This document shows positions 8,137 through 16,128 of a DNA stretch of 64,000 bases, piece by piece (position 1 is the first letter of the stretch; every line of letters starts with the position of its first letter). Origin of the DNA: Amycolatopsis orientalis DSM 40040 = KCTC 9412 (GTDB taxonomy: Bacteria; Actinomycetota; Actinomycetes; Mycobacteriales; Pseudonocardiaceae); NCBI RefSeq assembly GCF_000478275.1, contig NZ_ASJB01000055.1, positions 120,386 to 184,385 on the forward strand, read 5' to 3'. Both the position numbers and the translations under genes were made by a program. Below the pieces are notes generated by a model, which worked only from the letters and a program-made list of their open reading frames with translations, had not been told where the DNA came from and searched no databases.

Positions 8137-8598
8137 TCAGATGCCGCCCTCGGCGGCCGGGCGCAGTTTCCCCGCGCCGGGGCCGAACCGGGACATCTGG
8201 TCGTCGGCGTTGTAGAGCCCGCAGCTGCGCAAGGACAGGCAACCACAGCCGACACAGCCGGTCAGCCTGTCGCGCAGCCGCTGCAGCGCGTCGATCCGCG
8301 CGTCGAGCTCGTCCTGCCAGCCCCGCGAAAGCCGCGCCCAGTCGGCTTTGGTGGGGGCGTGGTCCTTCGGTAAGGTCTCCAGTGCCGAGCTGATGTCGTC
8401 GAGACTGAGACCGACCCGCTGCGCGGCCCGGATGAAGGCGATCCGGCGGAGCACCGAACGCGGATACCGCCGCTGGTTGCCCGCCGAGCGCTCCGAGCTG
8501 ATCAGCCCTTTGTCCTCGTAGAAGCGCAAAGCGGTATGGGGCACGCCGCTGCGGTCGGCGACCTGCCCGATGCTCAGGTGTTCAGCCAGTCTCGTCAC
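8137..8598 (-). CDS. soxR: Redox-sensing MerR-family regulator SoxR
   Basis: MerR-type activator carrying a [2Fe-2S] cluster. The 153-residue protein has the MerR helix-turn-helix at its start (LSIGQVADRSGVPHTALRFYE), a dimer helix, and the defining C-x2-C-x-C-x5-C cluster (Cys115, 118, 120, 126) in CVGCGCLSLRSC. In actinomycetes SoxR answers redox-active antibiotics rather than general superoxide stress. It diverges from a split transketolase across 53 bp holding a SoxR-box-like dyad. The C-terminal tail after the cluster is slightly long and of low complexity. Confidence 0.95.
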   Translation of the reverse strand: MTRLAEHLSIGQVADRSGVPHTALRFYEDKGLISSERSAGNQRRYPRSVLRRIAFIRAAQRVGLSLDDISSALETLPKDHAPTKADWARLSRGWQDELDARIDALQRLRDRLTGCVGCGCLSLRSCGLYNADDQMSRFGPGAGKLRPAAEGGI

Positions 8599-8617
8599 GT
8601 CGCCAGGCTAGCCTTGA

Positions 8618-8635
8618 CTTCGACCTAAGTCGAGG
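8618..8635. promoter_or_regulatory. SoxR-box-like dyad
   Basis: The 18-bp CTTCGACCTAAGTCGAGG matches its own reverse complement at 14 of 18 positions and lies between soxR and the transketolase gene. A TTGACT just upstream (8614-8619) could be the -35 element for the transketolase, the position MerR-type activators occupy. The -10 is not obvious. Confidence 0.65.
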
Positions 8636-8651
8636 TTGCACGCTCGATTCC

Positions 8652-9344
8652 ATGACCACCGACACGAAAACCGGCTACGAGGATCTGCCGAGACTGATCT
8701 CGTTGATGACCGGGGACGAGAAACACCAGGCCGCGGCCGAGTCCACTGTGGACGTCCTGTGGGTGCTTTACGACCGCGTGCTCGACATCACCCCCGACAA
8801 CCTCCGTGATCCCGGCCGCGACCGTTTCCTGCTGTCGAAGGGCCACGGCCCGATGGCCTACTACGCCGTCCTGGCGAAGAAGGGCTTCCTCCACGAGGAC
8901 GAACTCGCCGGCTGGACCTCGGCGGAATCCCGGCTCGGGCACCATCCCGACCGGGCGCGGCTGCCCGGTGCCGAGATCTCCAGCGGCTCGCTCGGGCACG
9001 GCCTCCCGATCGCCGTCGGCACCGTGTTCGGCCTGCGCGCCAAGGGATTCCGCGACGCCAGGGTCGTCGCGCTGATCGGCGACGCCGAACTCGACGAGGG
9101 CTCGAACTCCGAGGCCATCGCGGTCGCGGGCCGGATCGGCATGCCGCAGCTGACCGTTGTCGTCATCGACAACTCCTCGGCCACCCATGGCTGGCCTGGC
9201 GGGATCGCGCGCCGATTCGAGGTCGAGGGCTGGACGACCCGTACCGTCGACGGCCGGGACCACGACGCCCTCTACGCCGCCTTCATCGCACCCCATCCGG
9301 ACCGGCCGCTCGCCGTGGTCGCGACCGTCGAGCGAAAGGTCTGA
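8652..9344 (+). CDS. Transketolase, N-terminal (thiamine diphosphate-binding) subunit
   Basis: First half of a two-subunit transketolase, which moves two-carbon ketol units between sugar phosphates. The 230 residues include LLSKGHGPMAYYAVLAKKGF, EISSGSLGHGLPIAVG and the ThDP/Mg motif GDAELDEGSNSEA, a close match to the family GDGE(L)xEG...EA pattern. The C-terminal half is the next gene. Divergence from soxR with a shared operator suggests redox control of pentose-phosphate flux or of a specialised ketol transfer. It could instead act on a secondary-metabolite sugar. Confidence 0.9.
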   Translation: MTTDTKTGYEDLPRLISLMTGDEKHQAAAESTVDVLWVLYDRVLDITPDNLRDPGRDRFLLSKGHGPMAYYAVLAKKGFLHEDELAGWTSAESRLGHHPDRARLPGAEISSGSLGHGLPIAVGTVFGLRAKGFRDARVVALIGDAELDEGSNSEAIAVAGRIGMPQLTVVVIDNSSATHGWPGGIARRFEVEGWTTRTVDGRDHDALYAAFIAPHPDRPLAVVATVERKV

Positions 9345-9348
9345 ACCC

Positions 9349-10239
9349 GTGGACATGCGCGAAACGTTCCTCAAGGCCACCGCCGAGGTGCTCGACGCCG
9401 ACCCGAACGTCGCCGTCGTGCTCGCCGACATCTCCGCGGCACAACTCGCCTTCGCCGCGCGGAAACATCCGGACCGCGTGCTCAGCGTCGGCATCCGCGA
9501 ACAGCTGATGATGAGCACCGCGGGCGGACTGGCGCTGGCCGGGATGCGCCCGATCGTCCACACCTTCTCGTCGTTCCTCGTGGAGCGGGCTTTCGAGCAG
9601 GTCAAACTCGATCTCGGCCACCAGGACACCGGTGCCGTGCTGGTGTCCTCGGGTGCCTCCTACGACATGCCGACCGCCGGGCGGACGCATCAGGCGCCCG
9701 GGGACGTCGCCCTCATCGACACGTTGCCCGGCTGGACCGTGCACGTGCCCGGTCACCCCGAAGAAGCGCGGCGGCTGCTGCTGGAATCCATCCCGGGCGA
9801 CGGGCGCGTCTACCTCCGGCTCTCCGCGCAGGAGAACGCGGAACCGCATCTGGGCGCGGGATTCCAGACGCTGCGCGAAGGCGGCCGAGGCGTCGTGGTG
9901 GCCGTCGGGCCGATGCTCGACCGGGCGCTGGAAGCGACCGCCGATCTCGACGTGACCGTGCTGTACACGTCGACGATCAGGCCGTTCGACGCCGCCGGGC
10001 TGCGGTCGGCCGTCGGCGCCGCGGGCACCGCCGACGTCGTGCTGATCGAGCCCTACCTCGCGGGAACGTCGGCGCACGCGGTTTCGGACGCGTTGTCCGG
10101 GACGCCGCATCGCCTGCTCTCGCTCGGAGTCCGGCGCGAGGCCGAGGTGCGGATCTACGGCGAGATGGCCGACCACGATCTCGCGCACGGTCTCGACGCG
10201 GGGTCCATCGCCTTGTCGGTCAAGGAATTCCTCCGCTAG
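9349..10239 (+). CDS. Transketolase, C-terminal subunit
   Basis: Second half of the split transketolase: a pyrimidine-binding domain followed by the transketolase C-terminal domain (ALEATADLDVTVLYTSTIRPFDA near residue 210). The motif VGIREQLMMSTAGGLALAG holds the conserved Glu that activates ThDP. The GTG at 9349 gives 296 residues; an ATG two codons later (9355) is equally possible. The gene begins four bases after the N-terminal subunit, so the pair is cotranscribed. Split transketolases occur in archaea and in many actinobacteria next to a full-length housekeeping enzyme, which is not in this window. Confidence 0.9.
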   Translation: MDMRETFLKATAEVLDADPNVAVVLADISAAQLAFAARKHPDRVLSVGIREQLMMSTAGGLALAGMRPIVHTFSSFLVERAFEQVKLDLGHQDTGAVLVSSGASYDMPTAGRTHQAPGDVALIDTLPGWTVHVPGHPEEARRLLLESIPGDGRVYLRLSAQENAEPHLGAGFQTLREGGRGVVVAVGPMLDRALEATADLDVTVLYTSTIRPFDAAGLRSAVGAAGTADVVLIEPYLAGTSAHAVSDALSGTPHRLLSLGVRREAEVRIYGEMADHDLAHGLDAGSIALSVKEFLR

Positions 10240-10242
10240 GTT
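10237..10242 (+). promoter_or_regulatory. -10-like TAGGTT before the Nudix gene (leaderless)
   Basis: TAGGTT lies six bases before the ATG at 10249 and overlaps the stop of the transketolase subunit. No ribosome binding site is seen, so this may give a leaderless transcript. Confidence 0.4.
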
Positions 10243-10248
10243 CGGGGA

Positions 10249-10677
10249 ATGCCCGCTATCCGCCCGCTCGCGCTCGCGGTCGTCCGCCGTGGTGACGACC
10301 TCCTCGTGTTCGAAGGCCGCGACGAGGCCAAGGGGGAGACCTACCATCGGCCGCTCGGCGGCGGGATCGAGTTCGGGGAGACCGCGGCGGAGGCTGTCCG
10401 CCGCGAACTGAAAGAAGAACTCGATGCGGAGCTGACCGCCGTCGAACAGATCGCGGTACTGGAGAACGTGTTCACCTTCGAAGGCAGGCCGGGACACGAG
10501 ATCGTGTTCCTGTTCGCCGCCGAACTGGCCGACAAGGCGTTCTACGAGCGCGACGAGGTCGGCGTCGTCCTCGATGAGGGCGCACGCGTGCACTGGCTGC
10601 CGCTGGCCGACGTGGCGAGTGGCAGGGCGATCCTTTATCCGGATGGGCTGGCGGACCTCCTTTCAGCGCAGGCGTGA
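10249..10677 (+). CDS. Nudix hydrolase
   Basis: Small cytoplasmic enzyme (142 residues) that cleaves a nucleoside diphosphate linked to another group. The Nudix box is present at about residues 38-60: GGIEFGE, seven residues, then RELKEE, so the metal-binding Glu residues are intact; the usual Gly near the end of the box is Asp here. The substrate is not predictable. Its 3' end overlaps the 3' end of the convergent NIPSNAP gene by 15 bp. Confidence 0.9.
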   Translation: MPAIRPLALAVVRRGDDLLVFEGRDEAKGETYHRPLGGGIEFGETAAEAVRRELKEELDAELTAVEQIAVLENVFTFEGRPGHEIVFLFAAELADKAFYERDEVGVVLDEGARVHWLPLADVASGRAILYPDGLADLLSAQA

Positions 10678-11331
10678 TCGCGGGGTCGGCGTGAGTTCCA
10701 AGCGCTGCCAGGGACGTTCGAGCCTGCTCGCGAGTCCGGCACCCGTCCGGTCGAGAAGTTCCCGGTGTTCTTCGGCGGCCTTGGCGAACCAGACGAACAC
10801 CGTCTCGTCCTCCCGCACGGGCAGCCGGGGGAAGGTGTTCTCGGCGGGCTCGGTCTCGAAGTGGCCGAAGGTCTCCACACCGGACTCCCGCAGGGCCGGA
10901 GCCACGGTGTCCGCGAAGTACTCGGAGAACTCCTTCACCGGCCCGGTGGGATGGCAGATGGTCACCAGCACCCGTGAATCGGGTGCGCCGTCCGGAGCGG
11001 GGAATCCCGGCCCGGACGGCCGCAGCAGCAGGACGTCGGAAGCGTCGATCATCGTCTCGTTCGCCGCCGGACCGTGTTCGCGCCACACCGGTCCGAAGTA
11101 GAACGACTCCAGCGCGGCCCGCCTGGTCTCCATGTCCCGGAAACCGCGCAGCCACACGAACTTGTCCGGCTCGCCCACCTCACGGAACTGGCCGAACAAG
11201 CGCATCCCGCAGGCTTCCTGTGTTTCCACGAACTCGCGTTCGAAGAGTTCGATCAGCTCGTCCCGGCGGCCGGGGTGCAGCGTGTACCGGCGCAGCTCGA
11301 CGACGGACTGGAACTCGGCGGAATCGGTCAT
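10663..11331 (-). CDS. NIPSNAP-family protein
   Basis: A 222-residue protein built from two ferredoxin-like NIPSNAP/dimeric-barrel halves. The first has VVELRRYTLHPGRRDELIELFE and FGQFREVGEPDKFVWLRGF, a typical NIPSNAP signature; the second begins near residue 115. The family has no agreed function; some bacterial members are near oxidoreductases or monooxygenases. The ATG at 11331 is preceded by TAGGGT at 11344-11339 (minus strand), seven bases away, suggesting a leaderless mRNA. It overlaps the Nudix gene tail to tail. Confidence 0.8.
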   Translation of the reverse strand: MTDSAEFQSVVELRRYTLHPGRRDELIELFEREFVETQEACGMRLFGQFREVGEPDKFVWLRGFRDMETRRAALESFYFGPVWREHGPAANETMIDASDVLLLRPSGPGFPAPDGAPDSRVLVTICHPTGPVKEFSEYFADTVAPALRESGVETFGHFETEPAENTFPRLPVREDETVFVWFAKAAEEHRELLDRTGAGLASRLERPWQRLELTPTPRSRLR

Positions 11332-11373
11332 GCGGCGGACCCTAGAGGGGCCCACCGACAGTTTCGGAGCGGC

Positions 11374-12546
11374 TCAGCGGAAGGCGGCGAGCCCGGTGAC
11401 CGACTGGCCCAGTGACAGCGCGTGCATCTCTTCGGTGCCTTCGTAGGTCAGCACCGTTTCGAGGTTCGACATATGCCGCATCACCGGATACTCCAGCGAG
11501 ATCCCGTTGGCGCCGAGCATGGCGCGCGCGGTCCTGGCGACCTCCAGCGCCGACCGGACGTTGGCGAGCTTGCCGAAGCTGACGTGGTTGTGGTGCAGCG
11601 TGCCCGCGTCCTTGAGCCGTCCGATCCGCAGCGCCACCAGCCCGGCACGGTTGACCTCGACGACGAGGTCGGCGAGTTTGCGCTGGGTGAGCTGGAACCC
11701 GGCCAGCGGCTTGCCGAACTGTTCGCGGCTCAGCGTGTATTCGAGCGCGGATTCGTAGCAGGACCGCGCGGCGCCGACGACGCCGAACAGGATCCCGTAG
11801 CGCGCTTCGTTCAGGCAGGACAGCGGCCCGCGCAGCCCCCGGACCTCGGGAAACGCCGCCGAGTCCGGCAAGCGGACGCCGTCGAGCACGAGTTCCGCGG
11901 TCAGCGAGGCCCGCAGCGACAGCTTGTGCTTGACCTCGTTCGCGGTGAACCCCGGCGTGTCCGTGGGGACGACGAAGCCGCGCACACCGTCGTCGGTCTG
12001 CGCCCACACGACCGCGACGTCGGCGACGGTGCCGTTGGTGATCCACATCTTCGTACCGCTCAGCACCCAGTCCGAGCCGTCGCGCACCGCACGGGTCCGC
12101 ATGCTGCCCGGGTCGCTGCCGGCGTCCGGTTCGGTCAGGCCGAAGCAGCCGAGCGCCTCGCCGGCGGCCATCCGCGGCAGCCATTCCCGCTTGTGCTCCT
12201 CGGTGCCCCACTTGTGGATCGCGTACATCGCCAGCGACCCCTGCACCGAGACGAAACTGCGCAGCCCGGAGTCGACGGCCTCCAGTTCGCGGCAGGCGAT
12301 GCCGTAGGCGACGGCGCTGGTCCCGGCGCAGCCGTAGCCCTCCAGGTGCATGCCCAGGAGGCCCAACTGACCGAAGCCCTTCGCGAGTTCGGCGGCGGGG
12401 AGGGCGCCCGTTTCGTACCATTCGGCGATATTCGGCAGGAGCTGATCGTGCGCGTACGCGCGCACGGCGTCACGGATGGCCCGGTCCTCCGCGGAGAGTT
12501 CGGCGTCGAGATCGAGGAAGTCGCGCGGATCCGGGCTGCTGCTCAT
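11374..12546 (-). CDS. gcdH: Acyl-CoA dehydrogenase, probable glutaryl-CoA dehydrogenase
   Basis: FAD enzyme of the acyl-CoA dehydrogenase superfamily, 390 residues. It has FGLTEPDAGSDPGSM and WVLSGTKMWITNG of the FAD/substrate region, and near the C-terminus YEGTEEMHALSLGQSVTG, where Glu in YEGT is the catalytic base position of glutaryl-CoA dehydrogenases. GcdH oxidises and decarboxylates glutaryl-CoA to crotonyl-CoA in lysine and tryptophan breakdown. The ATG at 12546 matches the family N-terminus better than the longer open frame. It stands alone, so the substrate assignment rests on motifs only. Confidence 0.82.
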   Translation of the reverse strand: MSSSPDPRDFLDLDAELSAEDRAIRDAVRAYAHDQLLPNIAEWYETGALPAAELAKGFGQLGLLGMHLEGYGCAGTSAVAYGIACRELEAVDSGLRSFVSVQGSLAMYAIHKWGTEEHKREWLPRMAAGEALGCFGLTEPDAGSDPGSMRTRAVRDGSDWVLSGTKMWITNGTVADVAVVWAQTDDGVRGFVVPTDTPGFTANEVKHKLSLRASLTAELVLDGVRLPDSAAFPEVRGLRGPLSCLNEARYGILFGVVGAARSCYESALEYTLSREQFGKPLAGFQLTQRKLADLVVEVNRAGLVALRIGRLKDAGTLHHNHVSFGKLANVRSALEVARTARAMLGANGISLEYPVMRHMSNLETVLTYEGTEEMHALSLGQSVTGLAAFR

Positions 12547-12618
12547 GCGGTCACTCCTGGTCGGCTCGGTGGGGTGTGGCTCTACGAAGAAAACCACACA
12601 CACGACCGGAGTCGGGTG

Positions 12619-12798
12619 TCAGAGATCGCGCCATCCGGTGGTCTTCGTCACCTGAACCGATGCCGTGGCCGTCCGGGCGGGGGCGGAGCGCTGCTTCTGC
12701 GCGGGGATCAGCAGCTCCGCGAAGGTCGGGAAAGGGACACTCTCGATGTCCTCGCGCCAGGCGTGAAGAAGGCTGGTCAGGTCGTCGGCGTCCCGCAT
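12619..12798 (-). CDS. Small conserved-looking hypothetical protein, 59 residues
   Basis: Short acidic-to-neutral protein beginning MRDADDLTSLLHAWREDIESVPFP. GGAGG sits five bases before the ATG at 12798, a strong start. The first ~35 residues look structured (helix DDLTSLLHAWREDI, then PFPTFAELL); the tail is Ala/Thr/Arg rich. I do not recognise a family. It lies between gcdH (same strand, 72 bp away) and the divergent hisH. Confidence 0.6.
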   Translation of the reverse strand: MRDADDLTSLLHAWREDIESVPFPTFAELLIPAQKQRSAPARTATASVQVTKTTGWRDL

Positions 12799-12905
12799 CG
12801 TTCCTCCAGAAGTGCAGGCGGTCCTGCGCCGGCCTTTCACTCGGCATGGTTACTACCCGAACGAGTGAAGGGTTAAACGTGGAATCCGGAGAAAATACGG
12901 TCCGC

Positions 12906-12911
12906 TAACCT
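12906..12911 (+). promoter_or_regulatory. -10 element TAACCT of a leaderless hisH promoter
   Basis: TAACCT ends seven bases before the hisH GTG at 12919; no ribosome binding site is present. This would restart his transcription after the 9.4-kb interruption. Confidence 0.5.
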
Positions 12912-12918
12912 GGGACGC

Positions 12919-13554
12919 GTGGCTACTCCTCGTGTGGTGATCCTGGACTACGGGTCCGGCAATCTCCGGTCCGCCGAACGCGCCGTCCAGCGCGCCGGCG
13001 CGGACGTCGAGGTCACCGCCGATCCCCATGCCGCGCTCGAGGCGGACGGCCTGGTCGTCCCCGGTGTCGGCGCCTTCTCCGCCTGTATGGAGGGGCTGCT
13101 CTCGGTGTCGGGGGAGAAGATCATCGGCAAACGTCTCGCCGGCGGCCGTCCCGTGCTGGGCATCTGCGTCGTGATGCAGATCCTGTTCGAACGCGGTGTC
13201 GAGCACGGCGAGGAGGCCGCGGGCACCGGTGAGTGGCCCGGCACGGTCGACCGGCTGGAGGCCGAGATCCTGCCCCACATGGGCTGGAACACCGTGCGCG
13301 CTCCGGAGGACTCGCAGCTCTTCGCCGGGCTCGACGCCGACACGCGGTTCTACTTCGTGCACTCCTACGCGGCGCGGACCTGGGAGCTGGACTCCGGGCT
13401 CGCCGGGCAGCAGCCCAAGGTGACCTGGGCGCACCACGGCCAGGACTTCGTCGCCGCCGTCGAGAACGGGCCGCTGTGGGCGACGCAGTTCCACCCGGAG
13501 AAGTCCGGGGACGCCGGGGCGCACCTGCTGCGCAACTGGCTGGGCACCCTCTGA
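12919..13554 (+). CDS. hisH: Imidazole glycerol phosphate synthase, glutaminase subunit
   Basis: Glutamine amidotransferase half of IGP synthase. It hydrolyses glutamine and channels ammonia to HisF. The 211-residue class I amidotransferase has DYGSGNLRS at the start, PVLGICVVMQ with the nucleophile Cys83, and FHPEKSG with the catalytic His and Glu. The usual LGICLGMQ nucleophile elbow is GICVVMQ here, a mild variation. It starts at GTG 12919. The partner hisF is 8.3 kb downstream instead of close by. Confidence 0.95.
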   Translation: MATPRVVILDYGSGNLRSAERAVQRAGADVEVTADPHAALEADGLVVPGVGAFSACMEGLLSVSGEKIIGKRLAGGRPVLGICVVMQILFERGVEHGEEAAGTGEWPGTVDRLEAEILPHMGWNTVRAPEDSQLFAGLDADTRFYFVHSYAARTWELDSGLAGQQPKVTWAHHGQDFVAAVENGPLWATQFHPEKSGDAGAHLLRNWLGTL

Positions 13555-13556
13555 CC

Positions 13557-13600
13557 TCGTGAGTGCTGAGTGACGTTCTAACCGCACTTACCACTCACGA
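13557..13600. repeat. Extragenic palindrome family A, degenerate copy
   Basis: A 44-bp imperfect palindrome starting TCGTGAGTG and ending CACTCACGA, three bases after hisH. It shares outer arms and the TTCTAACCG centre with the copies at 14945 and 44954 but has several mismatches. It may terminate hisH transcription. Confidence 0.65.
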
Positions 13601-13645
13601 CCGTGGCGGGGTGCGCCCTTGGGGGCATCCCGTAATCGCCTGTCA

Positions 13646-13651
13646 TAGAGT
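13646..13651 (+). promoter_or_regulatory. -10 element TAGAGT of a leaderless priA promoter
   Basis: TAGAGT ends six bases before GTG 13658, which supports that codon over GTG 13652 as the priA start. Confidence 0.5.
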
Positions 13652-13657
13652 GTGCCC

Positions 13658-14395
13658 GTGACTTTCACGCTCCTTCCCGCCGTTGATGTGGCCGATGGCC
13701 AGGCCGTGCGACTCGTCCAGGGCGAGGCCGGCACCGAGACCTCCTATGGCAGCCCGCTGGAGGCGGCGCTGGCCTGGCAGCGTGACGGGGCGGAGTGGAT
13801 CCATCTGGTCGACCTCGACGCCGCGTTCGGCAAGGGTTCGAACCGTGAACTGCTCGCCGAGGTCGTCCGCAAGCTGGACGTCCAGGTGGAGCTGTCCGGC
13901 GGCATCCGCGACGACGCCTCGCTGGAGGCCGCGCTGGCCACCGGCGCCCGCCGGGTCAATCTCGGCACCGCCGCGCTGGAGGACCCGGAGTGGACCGCGA
14001 AGGTCGTTTCGTCCTTCGGCGACCGCGTCGCCATCGGGCTGGACGTGCGCATCACCGAGGCCGGGCACCGGCTGTCCGCGCGCGGCTGGACGCAGGACGG
14101 CGGCGACCTGTGGGAGGTCCTCGACCGGCTCGACCGTGACGGCGCGCAGCGCTACGTGGTCACCGACGTGAGCAAGGACGGCACCCTCCAGGGCCCGAAC
14201 ATCGAGCTGCTCCGCGAGGTCGCCGCCCGCACCGACGCGCCGGTCATCGCCTCCGGCGGGGTGTCCAGTGTGGACGATCTCCGTGCGCTGGCCGCGCTGG
14301 CCCGCGACGGCGTCGAGGGCTCCATCGTCGGCAAGGCGCTCTACGCCGGGGCGTTCACCCTTCCCGAGGCACTCGCGGCCGTCGCGGAGTTCTGA
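13658..14395 (+). CDS. priA: Bifunctional phosphoribosyl isomerase (HisA/TrpF activity)
   Basis: TIM-barrel isomerase that in actinobacteria lacking trpF serves both histidine (ProFAR isomerase) and tryptophan (PRA isomerase) synthesis. The 245-residue protein has LLPAVDVADGQAVRLVQGE, with the first catalytic Asp, HLVDLDAAFGKGSN, VELSGGIRDD and YVVTDVSKDGTLQGPN, with the second catalytic Asp. No trpF is found in the trp cluster of this window, which fits the dual role; proof needs the rest of the genome. A longer start at GTG 13652 is possible. Confidence 0.93.
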   Translation: MTFTLLPAVDVADGQAVRLVQGEAGTETSYGSPLEAALAWQRDGAEWIHLVDLDAAFGKGSNRELLAEVVRKLDVQVELSGGIRDDASLEAALATGARRVNLGTAALEDPEWTAKVVSSFGDRVAIGLDVRITEAGHRLSARGWTQDGGDLWEVLDRLDRDGAQRYVVTDVSKDGTLQGPNIELLREVAARTDAPVIASGGVSSVDDLRALAALARDGVEGSIVGKALYAGAFTLPEALAAVAEF

Positions 14396-14449
14396 GCTTC
14401 ACACCGTGGCGGGACCGACCCCGCCGCCGATGTCGCCGCGCCGTGAAGG

Positions 14450-14484
14450 CCTCCTTGCCTACCCGCCAAGGCGAGGCAAGGCGG
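14450..14484. terminator. Imperfect hairpin after priA
   Basis: Arms of 11 bases (14450-14460 and 14474-14484) pair with one mismatch around a 13-base loop, about 55 bp after priA. Likely a terminator, modest support. Confidence 0.4.
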
Positions 14485-14600
14485 CATGGGCACAACCGTG
14501 ACGCCGAGCCTCACGGCCGGCTTTACCTCCCAGGTAATCGACGCCACGCGCACGTTCGGCCAGGATTCCTTCCAGGACAACGAAAACCTGGAGGGACATC

Positions 14601-14951
14601 ATGACCGCGTACGGACTCGCCCACCTTCGCCCGCCCGCCGTGACGGCCGAAGAGGTCTTCGAATACCTGGAGCGGATCCAGGGCACGCTGGATCCCTTCG
14701 GCGGGAAGTTCCTCGTGCACGGAGCCGAGGTCCAGGTCCTCGAAGGCGAATGGCCGGGGACGCTGGTGATGATCGAGTTCCCGAGTGCCGCGGCCGCGCG
14801 CGAATGGTACGACTCGCCCGCGTACCAGGAGATCCTGCATCTGCGGGCGGACCACATCCCGGGCGACCTGATCCTGGTCGAGGGCTGCGGACCGGACCAC
14901 GACTCGGCGGCGATGGCGGCGGCCATGCGGGCCCACCAAAACGCCTCGTGA
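14601..14951 (+). CDS. DUF1330-family protein
   Basis: A 116-residue protein with the ferredoxin-like DUF1330 fold: MTAYGLAHLRPP, FLVHGAEVQVLEGEWPGTLVMIEFPSAAAAREWYDSPAYQ, the last stretch being the family hallmark, and a terminal helix. No biochemical role is established. The ATG has GGAGGG eight bases upstream. It is convergent with the PPOX-type gene, and its stop codon lies inside the left arm of a palindrome. Confidence 0.85.
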   Translation: MTAYGLAHLRPPAVTAEEVFEYLERIQGTLDPFGGKFLVHGAEVQVLEGEWPGTLVMIEFPSAAAAREWYDSPAYQEILHLRADHIPGDLILVEGCGPDHDSAAMAAAMRAHQNAS

Positions 14952-14990
14952 GTGGTAATGACGGTTAGAACCCTCATTACCACTCACGAG
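14945..14990. repeat. Extragenic palindrome family A, copy 2, between convergent genes
   Basis: A 46-bp palindrome with 17-base perfect outer arms (CTCGTGAGTGGTAATGA and its complement) and a slightly broken centre. It lies between the 3' ends of the DUF1330 gene and the PPOX-type gene and covers the DUF1330 stop codon. Probable bidirectional terminator. Confidence 0.75.
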
Positions 14991-14997
14991 ACCGAGG

Positions 14998-15384
14998 TCA
15001 TTCCGCCAGCTTGACCGCGATCCCCACGGTCCGGTCCTTCGGCCCCCGCAGCTTGCTGAAGAACATGGTCACCTGCCCGACGATCCCGTACTTCCGGGCG
15101 ATCACCTTGCGCGCGCGTTCGGTCTCCTCGAGGTCCAGCAGCCGCGCCTCGCCCGCGACGACGGCGCCATGGGTCTTGGTGCCGCGGAGGTCGCAGGCCT
15201 GGACCTCGACGCGGCCGCTGTTGCGGATGCGCTTGACCTTGCCCGCTTTCCGCTCGGACCAGAACACCAGTTCGCCGCCGTCACCCGCCAGCCAGATAGG
15301 GGTCGGCACCGGGGTGCCGTTCTTGCGGAAGGTGGTCAGGACGACGTACTTCTCGGCGGCGAGCCGCTCGAACTCCGATCCCAT
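14998..15384 (-). CDS. PPOX-class, probably F420-dependent oxidoreductase
   Basis: A 128-residue split-barrel flavin/F420-binding protein. Landmarks are YVVLTTFRKNGTPVPTPIWLAGDGGELVFWSERKAGKVKRIRNSGRVEV, read as the barrel strands with the Lys/Arg residues that contact cofactor phosphate. F420-dependent members are abundant in actinobacteria and reduce varied small molecules; the substrate is unknown. TAGACT at 15396-15391 (minus strand) lies six bases before the ATG, suggesting a leaderless mRNA whose -10 overlaps the end of the upstream ABC permease gene. Confidence 0.85.
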   Translation of the reverse strand: MGSEFERLAAEKYVVLTTFRKNGTPVPTPIWLAGDGGELVFWSERKAGKVKRIRNSGRVEVQACDLRGTKTHGAVVAGEARLLDLEETERARKVIARKYGIVGQVTMFFSKLRGPKDRTVGIAVKLAE

Positions 15385-15393
15385 GTGGAGAGT

Positions 15394-16128
15394 CTAGGGC
15401 GTCCGGCGGCGCAGCGTCGCCGCGCCGAGGACCAGCGCGGCCAGTGCGCACGCGCCGACGATGATCAGGTTCCGGATCAGCGTCGCGTCCACGGTGCCCG
15501 AAGTGGTGACGCGGGTGAGCGCTTCGACGGCGTACGAAAGCGGCATCACGTCGGACAGCAGGTTCAGCAGCCAGCCCATCTGGCCGCGCGGCACGAACAG
15601 CCCGCACAGCAGGAGCTGCGGCAGCACGAACAGCGGCATGAACTGGACCGCCTGGAACTCCGTCCGCGCGAACGCGCTCACGAACAGGCCGAGCGCCATC
15701 CCGAGCAGGGCGTCGAGGACGGCGATGAGCAGCAGCATCGCGATCGAGCCCGCGATGTCGAGGCCCAGCCAGGCGAGCGAGATCCCGGCCGCGACGGCGA
15801 CCTGCACGATCGCGATCGAGCCGAACGCGATCGCGTAGCCGAAGAGCAGGTCCAGCCTGCCGATCGGCAGGGTCATCAGCCGTTCCAGGGTCGCCGTGGT
15901 GCGTTCGCGCAGGGTGGTGATCGAGGTGATCAGGAACATGATCGTGAACGGGAAGACGCCGAGCAGCGCCGGCGCGACGTGACTGAAGACCTGCTCGGAG
16001 TTGAAGACGAAGCGCAGCAGCACCATCAGCAGGGACGGGACGACGATCAGCATCGCGACGGTGCGCGGATCGTGCCGTAGCTGCAGGAGGATGCGGCGGG
16101 CCGTGGCCAGGGTCAGCGCGGGATTCAC
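15394..16128 (-). CDS. ABC-2 type transporter permease
   Basis: Membrane half of an ABC exporter, 244 residues with six hydrophobic stretches (about residues 23-43, 58-70, 100-125, 128-152, 166-185, 215-236). TTLRERTTATLERLMTLPIGR is the cytoplasmic coupling motif of the ABC-2/DrrB type. DrrB-like permeases pair with DrrA-like ATPases to export drugs or lipids. The GTG start overlaps the ATPase stop (GTGA), so the two proteins are made together. Confidence 0.92.
   Translation of the reverse strand: MNPALTLATARRILLQLRHDPRTVAMLIVVPSLLMVLLRFVFNSEQVFSHVAPALLGVFPFTIMFLITSITTLRERTTATLERLMTLPIGRLDLLFGYAIAFGSIAIVQVAVAAGISLAWLGLDIAGSIAMLLLIAVLDALLGMALGLFVSAFARTEFQAVQFMPLFVLPQLLLCGLFVPRGQMGWLLNLLSDVMPLSYAVEALTRVTTSGTVDATLIRNLIIVGACALAALVLGAATLRRRTP

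Noticed and set aside
14486..14968. A plus-strand frame overlapping the DUF1330 gene
   Set aside because: Shadow frame; the DUF1330 gene at 14601 has a ribosome binding site and family motifs.
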